DNA from: CAZMYM01 sp964620325
GTDB taxonomy: Bacteria > Bipolaricaulota > Bipolaricaulia > UBA7950 > UBA9294
Direction: 5' to 3'
DNA: 64,000 nt
NCBI GenBank assembly: GCA_964620325.1
Contig: CAZUIM010000005.1
Location: 1 to 64,000, forward strand
Shown here: one piece after another, positions 24,395 through 33,895 of the stretch
Numbering within the stretch: the first letter of the stretch is position 1
How the letters are laid out: every line of letters starts with the position of its first letter
The notes under the pieces: generated by a model
The model's input: the letters and a program-made list of their open reading frames with translations, nothing else
What the model was told of the DNA's origin: nothing
Database searches by the model: none
Translations under genes and position numbers: made by a program

Positions 24395-25372
24395 CTACGG
24401 AGGATAGGCGATCGTGTACAGATGCCGACCGCCGTTCTTGGGACCGCGCACGACGGCGTCGATCTCCTCGGGCGTCCGTTGGGTCATCTTCTCCACCGGC
24501 GGGAGCACGCCCGGCGGGAACGCTTCGAGGATGTCGTCGTGCAACTCGACCAGATAGTCCAGCACGGTACGCACGCCGTCGTACGCCTTGTCCGGCGACG
24601 CCAACGTGGGCGATCCCACGACGCCCTCCGGCGTGCAGCAGACCTCGAGCCCGCCGAGCCCGGCCTGAGCGTGTCCGGGGATCGGCCGCTGGTAGATGTC
24701 GCCGCCGCCGTCGACGTGACGCAGGCCCTTGCCGTCCTTGAGGAAGCCCGAAGGGACGGTGTCCACCGCGTCCTCCAGGTGGATCAGCTCGGGGAAGAGC
24801 GCCATCGAGTACGACGTCTCCGCCTCGTCCGCGTGTTTGAACGGGGTGTCGAACGGACCCCCGTGCGCCTTGTCCATCAGCATTTCCGGGATCACGGTCG
24901 GCCAATTGACGAACGCCAAGACGGCCGGCACCTGGTAGGTCTTCATGAACTGGTGGATCGCGTTGGGGATCACGTACTCTTGCCCGTGACCGTTGAGCAG
25001 GATCTGCTTGCGAAATCCGGCGTTCCACAGGCCGGCAATGACCGCCCGAACGACCGCAGCAAACGTGTCCTCGGGAATCACCACCGTTCCGGGCATGCCG
25101 AGGTGCCCCCACGGATGCGATCCGTACCAGATCGGTTGGGCGACGGTGCAGCCCGTCCGTTCTGCGACCTGCTCGGCCATCCGCGTCACGAGGAACGTGT
25201 CCTCTCCGTACGGGGCTCCGTCCCCGTGGGACTCCGTGCTTCCCACCGGGATGATGATGATGTCATCCTTCTCCAGACGTTCTCTGACCTGACGCCCGGT
25301 CATGTTCTGGAGGTAGACGGCGGAGGCTCGGTCCATGTGTCCACCGTTCGGTGGAAGGTTCCACTGAGCCAT
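24395..25372 (-). CDS. Creatininase-family amidohydrolase
   Basis: A 325-residue protein with the creatininase metal-site motifs: GSTESHGDGAPYGEDTF near residue 43 (Glu, His and Asp ligands) and NGHGQE near residue 122. The usual second His of the E-x-H-x-x-H motif is not present. Family members include creatinine amidohydrolase, the MftE maturase and 3-dehydro-scyllo-inosose hydrolase, so cleaving a cyclic polyol ketone is as plausible as amide hydrolysis. Its ATG shares one base with the preceding stop. GAGGAG lies just upstream. Confidence 0.82.
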   Translation of the reverse strand: MAQWNLPPNGGHMDRASAVYLQNMTGRQVRERLEKDDIIIIPVGSTESHGDGAPYGEDTFLVTRMAEQVAERTGCTVAQPIWYGSHPWGHLGMPGTVVIPEDTFAAVVRAVIAGLWNAGFRKQILLNGHGQEYVIPNAIHQFMKTYQVPAVLAFVNWPTVIPEMLMDKAHGGPFDTPFKHADEAETSYSMALFPELIHLEDAVDTVPSGFLKDGKGLRHVDGGGDIYQRPIPGHAQAGLGGLEVCCTPEGVVGSPTLASPDKAYDGVRTVLDYLVELHDDILEAFPPGVLPPVEKMTQRTPEEIDAVVRGPKNGGRHLYTIAYPP

Positions 25373-26379
25373 CACTCCTCCTTCCTTGTGATGTGAATCA
25401 ATGCCTTGAGGCCGCACCGTCGGGCGATCGTTTCGAAGGCTTCCGCTGTACGTTCGAACGGGAATCGATGGGTCACGAGCGACATCGCATCGACGTCCTC
25501 ATTCTCGATCCTCGATGCGGCGATCGCAAAATCCTCCGCGTCGTAGATGAACGAACCGCGGAGCTCGAGCTCCCGCCAGACGACGAACCGCGTCGCGACC
25601 GGGGCCGGATCCATCGGGATCCCGGTGAGGACGATCCGTCCGCCCGGCCGCGCGTGTTCGATCGCCGTCGGAACCACTGTACTGATCCCGGCGGTCTCGA
25701 TGACGACGTCGAAGCCGTCTCCGGTGAGGTCCGCGAGGCGCGCCTCATCGGAGGTCACAGTCGCGCAGCCCCACGTTCGCGCGATCTCCAATCGATCCTC
25801 AATCGGGTCGAAAGCGGTGACGTCGGCCCCTTCCAGAACCGCACAGCGAACGGCGAGAAGGCCGATCGTGCCCGTGCCCAAGACGAGAACACGACTCCTC
25901 ACCTCCACTCCACCTCGACGAACCGCCCGTCCGGCGACCGCTAGCGGCTCGATCAGCGCCCCCGCCTCGAAGTCGAGCCGGTCGGGCAACGGGAAGAGAT
26001 ACCGCGCGGGGGCCAGGATGTATTCCCCCAGGCAGCCGTCCGTCGTCACCCCCAGCCCCCGGCTGCTTGAACAGATATTGTCGCGCCCCTCCCTGCACCG
26101 GTCGCAGACCCCGCACCCGAAGTTCGGGCGGACCGTCACGCGCGTGCCGATCGCCACGTCGGTCCCACCGGGGCCGACCGCATCGATCGTCCCCGAGCAT
26201 TCATGCCCGAGGACGAAGGGGTACCCGTGGCTCCGTCGACCGGAGTAGAACTCCATGTCCGTCCCGCAGACGCCGACGACCCGGACCGCGATCCGTACTT
26301 CGTCGCGCCCGGGTTCGGGAATCGCCCGGTCGGCCAATGCGATCTCTTGCGGAGCCACGAGCTGCGCGACGCGCATCAT
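25372..26379 (-). CDS. Zinc-dependent alcohol dehydrogenase (second of two)
   Basis: A 335-residue medium-chain dehydrogenase paralogous to the one at 23355. Catalytic zinc residues are in VVGVCGTDME and GHECSG, structural zinc in CGVCDRCREGRDNIC, and the cofactor motif in VLGTGTIGLLA. The start is the first of two ATGs, three bases after the upstream stop. Two distantly similar polyol-type dehydrogenases in one operon imply two successive oxidations of hydroxyls, or oxidation of two related substrates. Confidence 0.92.
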   Translation of the reverse strand: MMRVAQLVAPQEIALADRAIPEPGRDEVRIAVRVVGVCGTDMEFYSGRRSHGYPFVLGHECSGTIDAVGPGGTDVAIGTRVTVRPNFGCGVCDRCREGRDNICSSSRGLGVTTDGCLGEYILAPARYLFPLPDRLDFEAGALIEPLAVAGRAVRRGGVEVRSRVLVLGTGTIGLLAVRCAVLEGADVTAFDPIEDRLEIARTWGCATVTSDEARLADLTGDGFDVVIETAGISTVVPTAIEHARPGGRIVLTGIPMDPAPVATRFVVWRELELRGSFIYDAEDFAIAASRIENEDVDAMSLVTHRFPFERTAEAFETIARRCGLKALIHITRKEE

Positions 26380-26381
26380 GC

Positions 26382-27293
26382 CTACACGGGGGTCGCAGCA
26401 TCGTCGGGCCCGGGGCCGCTCTGCACCGCGTCCGGCAGGTACTTGTTGACCATCTCGACGACGATGCTCGCCTGTTCGGCCATCGCCCGACCCTCGGCGA
26501 CCGTCGTCCGAATCCCGTGCCCCGAGACGGCCGAGTTGCCCGTCTTGAGGTAGACGGGCGAAGCCACGCGGACGATCTCCGGCGCCTCGTAGCTTCGGAT
26601 GAAGCCGCCGGAGGCCGGCGGGTTGTCCGTGTGCAGATCGAGCGGGACCTCGACGGCGCGGCGCAACGCACCGAGCATCGGCAGCTGCAGGTCCCGAACG
26701 GGATTGATCGTGTGCGCGCCCATCCGTTCGAGCACCTTGAACGAGGCCGGGTTGGCGTGACCACAGTGCGCCGAAACCTTGAACTGCAGATCCGAAGGAA
26801 GGTCGCCCGCCTTCACCATCTCGACCAAGACCCAGAGCAGGCCTTCGTCGTAGACGAGGATGCCGCGGCATCCGACGGAGACAGCGCGCTTGACGTCTTC
26901 CACGGCCCGGACGACCTGTTCCATCCCGCGAAGCCGGTACGCGATCCGCACGCCTTGCGGCGTATGAACTGTCGCGCCGGTGTCGTACGGCGCCCGCGGA
27001 CCGACCGAGAAGTTGACCGCCACCCCTCGTTCCTTGGCCAGAGCACAGTAGTCACGCAGTTCGCCGAGCGTGTGGCGAAAGATCCCGTAGGTTTCGTCGA
27101 TCCGATTGATGGTGACGCCCAATTCGGTCGCCCGCTCGATCAACGCGTGGAAGGCGTCGAACGAGTTGACCGTCGGCACCTCGATCCGGAAGTGGGCGCC
27201 GTCGGGGAAGGTCTTCCCCGACGTGGTCATCTCGAACAGATCTCCCTTGGGTAGACCCATCTTCTCCAGGCTCTTTCTCGTTTCATCGAACAT
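26382..27293 (-). CDS. U32-peptidase-like TIM-barrel protein, function unknown
   Basis: A 303-residue soluble protein. The alternation of helices and strands (FRIEVPTVNSFDAFHALIER, GVTINRIDETYGIF, GVAVNFSVGPRAPYDTG, GCRGILVYDEGLLWVL, FKVSAHCGHANPASFKVL, VPLDLHTDNP) suggests a TIM barrel like those annotated as U32-family peptidases, but the U32 cysteine signature is absent. A late TGNSAVSGHG loop looks like an anion-binding site. AAGGAGGATCGAACC precedes the ATG. In this operon an aldolase, isomerase or lyase role is more likely than proteolysis, but no function is assigned. Confidence 0.55.
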   Translation of the reverse strand: MFDETRKSLEKMGLPKGDLFEMTTSGKTFPDGAHFRIEVPTVNSFDAFHALIERATELGVTINRIDETYGIFRHTLGELRDYCALAKERGVAVNFSVGPRAPYDTGATVHTPQGVRIAYRLRGMEQVVRAVEDVKRAVSVGCRGILVYDEGLLWVLVEMVKAGDLPSDLQFKVSAHCGHANPASFKVLERMGAHTINPVRDLQLPMLGALRRAVEVPLDLHTDNPPASGGFIRSYEAPEIVRVASPVYLKTGNSAVSGHGIRTTVAEGRAMAEQASIVVEMVNKYLPDAVQSGPGPDDAATPV

Positions 27294-27306
27294 GGTTCGA
27301 TCCTCC

Positions 27307-27678
27307 TTACGACGATTGTTGACTTGATTTGCGATGATTGGGCAGCGGCGGGCAGTAGACCCAAACCAGCTTCAGATCTTCGTCGCCCGTGTTCACGATC
27401 GAGTGCTTGACCCCGGGAGGCATGTAGATCGCCATTCCCGCGACGAGGTCTTGACCCCCCTCCTCGGTGATCAGGCGACCCTGACCGCTGACGATGTACA
27501 TGGCTTCTTCCGATTCGTCGTGCGCGTGTTCGGGAATCCGGCTCCCGACTTCCGTCACGTTTTGGCCCATCGAGAACCCGCGGATCCCCACGCTCATCTC
27601 CGAGAGCAAGAGCTTGGACACGCGGTTGGGCACCTTCTTGACCCCTTCGACGTCGGCTGCGTCGACGACGTAGTTCAT
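27307..27678 (-). CDS. Single-domain cupin
   Basis: A 123-residue cupin_2 protein. Metal-binding motif 1 is PEHAHDESEEAMYIVSG (two His, one Glu) and motif 2 is MPPGVKHSIVN with its His. AAAGGAGATCAG precedes the ATG. Such proteins are often sugar or keto-acid isomerases, or accessory proteins that bind the operon's substrate. It is not closely related to the two cupins at 35.5-36.3 kb. Confidence 0.88.
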   Translation of the reverse strand: MNYVVDAADVEGVKKVPNRVSKLLLSEMSVGIRGFSMGQNVTEVGSRIPEHAHDESEEAMYIVSGQGRLITEEGGQDLVAGMAIYMPPGVKHSIVNTGDEDLKLVWVYCPPLPNHRKSSQQSS

Positions 27679-27726
27679 CTGATCTCCTTTCCCCCTCGAC
27701 GCTTCACGACGTCGAGGCTCCGACGG

Positions 27727-29457
27727 CTAGAATTCGGTCCTGTTCGGTTCGATCTCCCAGATGGTCTGCATCTTTTCCGGCGTGATATCGTAGGTCGTGT
27801 TGTGCGGAGGGAGCGGCTCGCTGCGCATGAACTCTGGAACGTCGGCCAGTCGATCCGGAACGCCCGCGGCCTCGTTGAAGGCCCGTTCGGCCTCGAGCGT
27901 CGCCACCGCCTGATCGACGAGATCGCCGAACCCGACCTCGGTTCCGAAGCAACCACTCGCCAGCTCGGCGAGCAACGTCGCGTCCTCAGCGAACGGACCG
28001 CGCGCGAACAAGCACATCCCGGAGATGTCGAGAAGCATGGCGCGGATCTGAAGCGCCCTCGAGTTCTCGAGCTGTCCGCTCGCCGACAGCGGGTCGAGCG
28101 TCTTCGCGGTGCCAAAGGCATTGCCGGCGGTGTGATCGGCCCCCATCGGCGACGTCGAGTAGGTCACCCCGTTCCCCTTCAGCGCGCGCGGATCGTAGCC
28201 GGGGATCCCTTGCCCCTTGACCGTCGGGACGCGGCGAACGCCCAACGCCTGGCCGGTGAACGCGGCCCCCTGCCCGAGGATCCGGCCGAGCGGCGTCGCT
28301 TGCTCGACCTGGCGCAACAGGTCGGCCGCCGCTTCGGCATCGCCGAACGGGATCAGTCCCGCCTCCATTGCGACGCCGAGCGCGCAGCCGGCCTCGATCG
28401 CATCGAGCCCGATGTCGTTGCACAGGGCGTTAAGCCTGGCAATCTCGTCCAACGTGTCGATCCCGCAGTTCGACCCGAGCAAGGCGATGTTCTCGTACTG
28501 AAGGGTCGCGACGACGGGCTTCCCCGAGGCATCCGGGAAGACGTTCGAGCACTGGATCACACATCCGGTCATGCAAGGGGTCCCCGATCGTCCCGCACCG
28601 CCGCGCACCGCAATCGTGTCCGCCAGACATTGCCCGGTGATCCCGGCGATCCCGTCGAACGAGCCGCGACGGAAGTTGAGGGTCGGAAGGAGACCGAGCT
28701 CGTTCGACGTCGCGACGATCCCCGCTGTGCCGAACTTCCGTCGCCCCTCGATCTTGGGGCTGGACAGGGTGCTCTGGGTGAACCGACGGGTCGCGTCCTT
28801 GAGCCGATCGGAATCGTTGCCGGCTCGGGGCGGAGCTCCGTCGTCGTCGATCACGATCGCCTTGATCCCCTTCGACCCCATGACGGCGCCGAGACCGCCG
28901 CGAGCTGCGTATCGGATCTGCATTCCAGTCGCGTCCGCCGTCGCCACCCCGGCGCCGGCCATCTTCAGTTCACCGGCCGGTCCGATCACCAGGAGCCCGC
29001 AGTGGTCGCCGAATCGATCCCGCAGCGCCCCCAACGAGTCGCGGACCGAGCAACGCGTCAGGTCGAGGTCATCGATCCAGGCCGCCCCTCGAGAGTCGAC
29101 CCGGAGGATTCTAGCCGCCGCTTCGTCGGGCGCATCGTCGATCACCAGCGCGCTGACCCCCGCCCGTGCGAGCGTCTGGGCCGCCTCCCCCCCGACGTTC
29201 GCTTCTTTGATCCCTCCGGTCAACGGACTCTTCGCCCCGACCGACAGCCGTCCGCTCATCGGCACTGCGGTACCGCCAAGCCACCCCGGCGCGAAGACCA
29301 GTTTGTTCCCCCGACCGAGCGGCGCACATCCCGGATTCATCTCCCGAAGGAGCGTGTGCGCGATCAGCTGTCGCCCGCCCCACGTCGACGCAGCCTCCGG
29401 CACCGCTGCACTCTCGATCGCCCCCGTACGCGCGTTGACTCTCACGATTCGCTGCAT
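27727..29457 (-). CDS. Aldehyde:ferredoxin oxidoreductase (AOR family)
   Basis: A 576-residue tungsten/molybdenum-pterin enzyme oxidising an aldehyde to an acid with ferredoxin. The N-terminal pterin domain shows LLIGPAGE-like and YAARGGLGAVMGSKGIKAI segments. Cluster ligands are CMTGCVIQC and a late Cys in SGMCLFARG. The first three cysteines are spaced Cx3Cx3C, whereas the Pyrococcus AOR has Cx2Cx3C. GGTGGAGGAGGCGGG precedes the ATG, which overlaps the upstream gene by 16 bases. In the operon it could oxidise an aldehyde released by substrate cleavage, supplying low-potential electrons. Confidence 0.9.
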   Translation of the reverse strand: MQRIVRVNARTGAIESAAVPEAASTWGGRQLIAHTLLREMNPGCAPLGRGNKLVFAPGWLGGTAVPMSGRLSVGAKSPLTGGIKEANVGGEAAQTLARAGVSALVIDDAPDEAAARILRVDSRGAAWIDDLDLTRCSVRDSLGALRDRFGDHCGLLVIGPAGELKMAGAGVATADATGMQIRYAARGGLGAVMGSKGIKAIVIDDDGAPPRAGNDSDRLKDATRRFTQSTLSSPKIEGRRKFGTAGIVATSNELGLLPTLNFRRGSFDGIAGITGQCLADTIAVRGGAGRSGTPCMTGCVIQCSNVFPDASGKPVVATLQYENIALLGSNCGIDTLDEIARLNALCNDIGLDAIEAGCALGVAMEAGLIPFGDAEAAADLLRQVEQATPLGRILGQGAAFTGQALGVRRVPTVKGQGIPGYDPRALKGNGVTYSTSPMGADHTAGNAFGTAKTLDPLSASGQLENSRALQIRAMLLDISGMCLFARGPFAEDATLLAELASGCFGTEVGFGDLVDQAVATLEAERAFNEAAGVPDRLADVPEFMRSEPLPPHNTTYDITPEKMQTIWEIEPNRTEF

Positions 29458-31430
29458 CCCGCCTCCTCCACCGTTCTCTCCCCTCCCAACCCTGGTGCAC
29501 AAGCGACGACTTCCCGCGCGGCACGCCATCCCTCGGAGACCGCCTCCTGGATGCCTCGCGGATCTCGCGCGTCGCCGACGACGACCACCGGAAACGGCTC
29601 CTCACTCAACGCCTCCGCCAAATCGAGATTCGGCCGATTGCCGATCGCCACGACGACGCGGGCGGCCTTCGCTTCTCGACGATGCCCTCCCTCGTCGAAC
29701 ACGACCGCATCGGAACCGATCTCCGCAACCCGGATTCCGGTATGAATCGACACGCCGAGCACGTCGAGTCGTTCGATCAGTGCGGCCCGGGTGATCGGTT
29801 CACAGTCCTCGCCGACCGCATCCAACACCTCCAGTAGCGTCACCGGCGCGCCCCGCACCGCACAGAACTCGGCCGACTCGCAGCCGACCATGCCGCCGCC
29901 GATCACAACGACCGCGCGGCCGTCGTCGAACCCCTCATCGCTCGCGAGCAGTCGGCGCGCGGACACAACGTGCGGCCGGTCGGCGCCGGGTACCTCCAGC
30001 AATCTGGGCGTCCCGCCGATGCCGATGATGACCCCGTCCGGGCGAAGGTCGCGGACCACGTTCTCGGTCGCCTCGATTCCGGTGCGGACCTCGACAGCCT
30101 CGGGCAGTGACGAGGTGAGGTCGTCGATCAGCCAGCCAATCTTCTCCTTGTGTGGCGGCCGCTCCGCGATTCGAAGCGTCCCTCCGACGACGTTCTCTCG
30201 TTCCAGCAAGATGACCCGCCCCCCCGCACGCGCTGCGGTATCCGCCGCCGCCAGTCCGCCGGGGCCGGCTCCGACGACGACGATTGTCGGTCGCCCGCGC
30301 GCCACGACGGTCGGCGCATCCTCGCGTCCGACCTTCGGGTTCACTGAGCAGCGGATCGGCTGGTCGTCGAAGACGCGACACCGAACGCAGCGGTTGCACG
30401 AGATGCACCGCCGGATCCGCCGCTCCAGCCCTTCCGCGGCCTTGTTCGGCCACTCGGGATCGGCGATCAGCCCTCGACCGATCGCGATGAAGTCCGCCTT
30501 CTCCTCGGCGAGGGCTCGCTCCACCGTGTCGGGATTCCGGAAGACGCCGACCGCGATCACCGGGATGTCCACGCCCCCCTTCACCGCCGCCGCGAGGTAG
30601 GCGCGCCAACCCTCCGGGTACGACATCGGCTCGAGCTGCTTCTCCGGATTCGCTGCTGTCCCCGAGGTGATGCTGAGCGCGTCGACCCCGGCCTCTGCCA
30701 ACACCCGACCGAGGGCCACCGATTCGTCGAGGGTCCGACCGCCGGGCATGAATTCGTCGGCACTGATTCGGAAGACCAGTGGAAAGCCCGTCCCGACGGC
30801 ACGTCGAACGTGACGAACGACCTCAAGCGCGAACCGCCACCGTCCCTCCTGCGACCCGCCGTACGCGTCGGCCCGCCGGTTCGTGATCGGCGAGAGGAAC
30901 TGGGCGATCAGATACCCGTGGGCGCCGTGGATCTCGACGGCGTCGAATCCGGCGCGCTTCGCCCGGACGGCCGCCTCCGCGTAGCGTGCAACGAGTCGTT
31001 CGATCTCGTCGATCTCTAGCGGGGTCGGTCGGGGCGCGTCGGCGGTCCATCCGGCGTCGGAGGGCCCCACCGCGGGGGCTCCGGTCCGCTCAGGCCGAGC
31101 GACGACTCCAGCGTGGTTGATCTGAATCGCGGCCGCCGCGCCGCCCTCTCGGATCGCGCGAGTCAAGGCGTATAGCCCCGGCACGTATCGATCGTGGTCA
31201 ATCCGAAGCTGCACCGTGCCGTTGCCGCCCGTCGGTTCATCGATCGACGCGTTCTCTACGACGATCAGACCGGCGCCGCCTCGGGCTCGCGCTTCGTAGT
31301 ACCCGATCATCGTGGGTGTCGGCTCGCCGTGGGCCGACGCGAAGTTGGTGGCCATCGCCGGCATCACAATGCGGTTACGCGTACGCAACGATCCGATGAA
31401 ACCCGGTTGATCCAGCCGATGGAAACGCAT
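29442..31430 (-). CDS. Old-Yellow-Enzyme-type reductase with Fe-S and FAD/NAD domains
   Basis: A 662-residue three-domain flavoenzyme like 2,4-dienoyl-CoA and 2-enoate reductases. An FMN TIM barrel occupies about 1-330 (GFIGSLRTRNRIVMPAMATN, GVVARPERTG, HGAHGYLIAQFLSP). A 4Fe-4S motif CISCNRCVRC with a further Cys (IRCSVNP) follows at about 338-362. FAD (VVVGAGPGGLAAADTA) and NAD (VVIGGGMVGCESAEF) domains lie behind it. It reduces or oxidises a conjugated C=C bond next to a carbonyl, as would arise from dehydration of a cyclic hydroxy acid. The start is set by GAGGGGGCTCG. Confidence 0.92.
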   Translation of the reverse strand: MRFHRLDQPGFIGSLRTRNRIVMPAMATNFASAHGEPTPTMIGYYEARARGGAGLIVVENASIDEPTGGNGTVQLRIDHDRYVPGLYALTRAIREGGAAAAIQINHAGVVARPERTGAPAVGPSDAGWTADAPRPTPLEIDEIERLVARYAEAAVRAKRAGFDAVEIHGAHGYLIAQFLSPITNRRADAYGGSQEGRWRFALEVVRHVRRAVGTGFPLVFRISADEFMPGGRTLDESVALGRVLAEAGVDALSITSGTAANPEKQLEPMSYPEGWRAYLAAAVKGGVDIPVIAVGVFRNPDTVERALAEEKADFIAIGRGLIADPEWPNKAAEGLERRIRRCISCNRCVRCRVFDDQPIRCSVNPKVGREDAPTVVARGRPTIVVVGAGPGGLAAADTAARAGGRVILLERENVVGGTLRIAERPPHKEKIGWLIDDLTSSLPEAVEVRTGIEATENVVRDLRPDGVIIGIGGTPRLLEVPGADRPHVVSARRLLASDEGFDDGRAVVVIGGGMVGCESAEFCAVRGAPVTLLEVLDAVGEDCEPITRAALIERLDVLGVSIHTGIRVAEIGSDAVVFDEGGHRREAKAARVVVAIGNRPNLDLAEALSEEPFPVVVVGDARDPRGIQEAVSEGWRAAREVVACAPGLGGERTVEEAGCSES

Positions 31431-31440
31431 CGAGCCCCCT

Positions 31441-32154
31441 CTACCCGCCCAGGTAGAGGCGCTTCACCTCCTCGTTACTGCGGATCTCCTCCGCCGATCC
31501 TTCGCGCTTGTTCTGCCCCGTCTCGAAAACGTAAGCGTAGTCGGACATTCGCAGGCTTCGATCGGCGTTCTGTTCGACGATCAGCATCGTGCTCCCGGCG
31601 GCGCGGATCTCCTCGATCTTGTCGAACACCTGATTCGCCATCAGCGGGGCGAGCCCCAACGACGGCTCGTCGAGGAACATCAGCCGTGGGTTGAGGAGCA
31701 TCGCGCGCCCCATCTCGAGACACTGCATCTCCCCGCCGCTCAGGCTTCCGCCCTTCTGTTTCGCTCGTTCCTTCAACAATGGAAACAACGCGTAGACCCA
31801 CTCGATGTCCTTGGCAAGCTCCCGGCGATCCCGGCGGATGTACGCCCCGAGCTCGAGATTCTCGCGGACGGTCATCAGCGGAAACACGTGTCGTCCCTGA
31901 GGGACGAACGTGATCCCTCGCTTCAGCATCGCCGCGGGTGGGCAGTTGGTGATCTCCTCGCCGTCGAAGGTGACCTGCCCCTCTCGGGCCGGAAGCAGGC
32001 CGAACAGGGTGCGAAACGTGGTCGACTTCCCACAGCCGTTCGGACCGATGATCGAGACGACCTGATCCTGTTCGACCTTCAGCGAGATCCCTCGCAGGAT
32101 GTCGAGCTCTTTCGTGTATCCGGCAACGATGTTCTTCGCTTCGAGCAGTGCCAC
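31441..32154 (-). CDS. livF: Branched-chain amino-acid-type ABC transporter ATPase LivF
   Basis: A 237-residue ATPase with Walker A GPNGCGKST, signature GGSLSGGEMQCLE, Walker B LMFLDEPSLGLAP and switch His replaced by Gln in VEQNADRS, as normal for LivF. The GTG start is used, five bases after GGAGGG and next to the livG stop. It energises the LivHM permease with LivG. Confidence 0.95.
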   Translation of the reverse strand: MALLEAKNIVAGYTKELDILRGISLKVEQDQVVSIIGPNGCGKSTTFRTLFGLLPAREGQVTFDGEEITNCPPAAMLKRGITFVPQGRHVFPLMTVRENLELGAYIRRDRRELAKDIEWVYALFPLLKERAKQKGGSLSGGEMQCLEMGRAMLLNPRLMFLDEPSLGLAPLMANQVFDKIEEIRAAGSTMLIVEQNADRSLRMSDYAYVFETGQNKREGSAEEIRSNEEVKRLYLGG

Positions 32155-32155
32155 G

Positions 32156-32896
32156 CTACCCTCCAAAGTAGGCCTCGAGGACCTGTCGGTTGTTCTGGAT
32201 CTCCTCCGGAACTCCCTCCGCGATCTTCTTGCCGTGGTCCAGGACCACGATTCGATGGCAGAGGTTCATCACGACCCGCATGTTGTGTTCAATGACAAGG
32301 AAGCTGCAGCCACGCTCGTTCAGCTCGATCAGCCGCTCGCCAATCTCTCGTCCCAACGTCGCATTGACCCCGGCCATCGGCTCGTCGAGCATGATCAGCT
32401 TCGGATCGGACATCAGAACCATGCCCAAGTCGAGCAGCTTCTGTTGACCGTAGGACAGGTTCTTCGCGACCTCGTCCTTGAGATGGATGATGTTGAGGAA
32501 CTCGAGCAGCTCGATCGCCTTCTCGACATCGTCGCTCTCGTCAAGCTTGAACAACCGCGACAGGAGCGTTCCCTCGCTCTCCTGGATCGCCATGATCATG
32601 TTGTCGAGCACCGTCATCCCGGGGAACAGCTGAACGAGTTGGAACGTCCGTCCGATCCCGTGCTTGAAGACCGTGTGCGGCTTCCACTTCGTGATCCGCT
32701 TCCCCAGGAAGTAGACGTCGCCGTCCGCCGGGCGCTGAACCCCGGTGACGCAATCGAACAGCGTCGTCTTGCCCGACCCGTTCGGACCGATCAATCCGAG
32801 AATCTCGCCCTCGCGGACCTCGAAGTCCACCCCCGCGACCGCTTCCAACTGGTAGAACCTCTTCCGTAACCCTTTGATTTCCAGTATGTTGGTCAT
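32156..32896 (-). CDS. livG: Branched-chain amino-acid-type ABC transporter ATPase LivG
   Basis: A 246-residue ATPase with Walker A GPNGSGKTT, signature LSYGQQKLLDLG, Walker B LIMLDEPMAGVN and switch His in LVIEHNM. The LivG-specific insertion between Walker A and the signature is present. It is the partner of LivF. GAGGGCG lies before the ATG, 10 bp after livM. Confidence 0.95.
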   Translation of the reverse strand: MTNILEIKGLRKRFYQLEAVAGVDFEVREGEILGLIGPNGSGKTTLFDCVTGVQRPADGDVYFLGKRITKWKPHTVFKHGIGRTFQLVQLFPGMTVLDNMIMAIQESEGTLLSRLFKLDESDDVEKAIELLEFLNIIHLKDEVAKNLSYGQQKLLDLGMVLMSDPKLIMLDEPMAGVNATLGREIGERLIELNERGCSFLVIEHNMRVVMNLCHRIVVLDHGKKIAEGVPEEIQNNRQVLEAYFGG

Positions 32897-32906
32897 CGCA
32901 TCGCCC

Positions 32907-33893
32907 TCATTTCGTCAGCCGCGGCGGACTTCTCTTCAGCACGCGTCGGAAGAACACGTCCGACAAGCCCGCCAATCCGCTCGGCCAGAAGATCAGCAGC
33001 AACAGCGTGATCGCCGCAAAGATCACGAAGAACAGCTGTTGGGTCCCCCGGAGGAATTCCGGAAGCAGCATGACCACGATGGCGCCAATGAAGGCTCCTT
33101 CGAACCGACCGGATCCCCCGATAATGAGCATCAACAGGAACCAGAACGATTCCTCAACGGGGAACGATGTTGGATCGACGAACCGCATGAGCGGCGCCAG
33201 CAGCCCACCGGCGATTCCCGCGTACGCCGCCCCGATCGCGAAGGCGAGCAGCTTGTAGGCCAACAGGCTCACGCCGACCATCTCGGCCCGCATGTCGTTC
33301 TCCCGGATCGCCTTGAATGCGCGTCCCCAGCGCGAATTGAGGATCCACAGTGCGAGTATCGTCAGCAAGACCAGGAATCCTGCGACCAGGAAGTAGAACG
33401 AGACACTCGACGACAGATCGATCCCGAAGAAGTGGGGCCGTGAGATGCCCGGCAGCCCCGAGAAGCCTCCGGTGATCTCATGCTCGTTCGACAACAGAAG
33501 GTAGATCGCCGTGCCGAAGCCGAGCGTCACCAACGCAAGGTAGTGATGCTTCACCCGGAGGGACGGCAACCCGACAACGAGTCCGGCAACGAACGCGATC
33601 ACCGCTCCGAGCGGCAGCGCGAGCCAGAAGGAGTAGCCGCTCAATGTCATCAGCGCGACCGTGTAGGCGCCCAACCCCATGAACGCCGCGTGCCCGAGCG
33701 AGATCTGGCCGGTATACCCGACCGTCAGATTCAGCCCCATGATCGTGATAATGTAGATCCCGATCAGGGTGGCGATGTACATGTGGTACTTGTTCCCGCC
33801 GAAGATCAGCGGAATACTGACGATGATGCCGAGAAAGATCGTCCAACGAAGAACCCGCCCGATCGTCAGCTTCTTGCCCGTTCGATCGGCCAT
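32907..33893 (-). CDS. livM: ABC transporter permease LivM
   Basis: A 328-residue membrane protein with about ten helices. The LivM hallmark GLNLTVGYTGQISLGHAAFMGLGAY is partly visible at about 53-77, and the EAA-like loop RWGRAFKAIRENDMRAEMVGV sits mid-protein. It forms the channel with LivH. Its start is 2 bp after the livH stop. Confidence 0.95.
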   Translation of the reverse strand: MADRTGKKLTIGRVLRWTIFLGIIVSIPLIFGGNKYHMYIATLIGIYIITIMGLNLTVGYTGQISLGHAAFMGLGAYTVALMTLSGYSFWLALPLGAVIAFVAGLVVGLPSLRVKHHYLALVTLGFGTAIYLLLSNEHEITGGFSGLPGISRPHFFGIDLSSSVSFYFLVAGFLVLLTILALWILNSRWGRAFKAIRENDMRAEMVGVSLLAYKLLAFAIGAAYAGIAGGLLAPLMRFVDPTSFPVEESFWFLLMLIIGGSGRFEGAFIGAIVVMLLPEFLRGTQQLFFVIFAAITLLLLIFWPSGLAGLSDVFFRRVLKRSPPRLTK

Positions 33894-33895
33894 CG

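Noticed and set aside
27334..29745. Plus-strand open frame of about 800 codons antisense to AOR and the cupin
   Set aside because: Same shadow pattern; the minus strand carries full AOR motifs.
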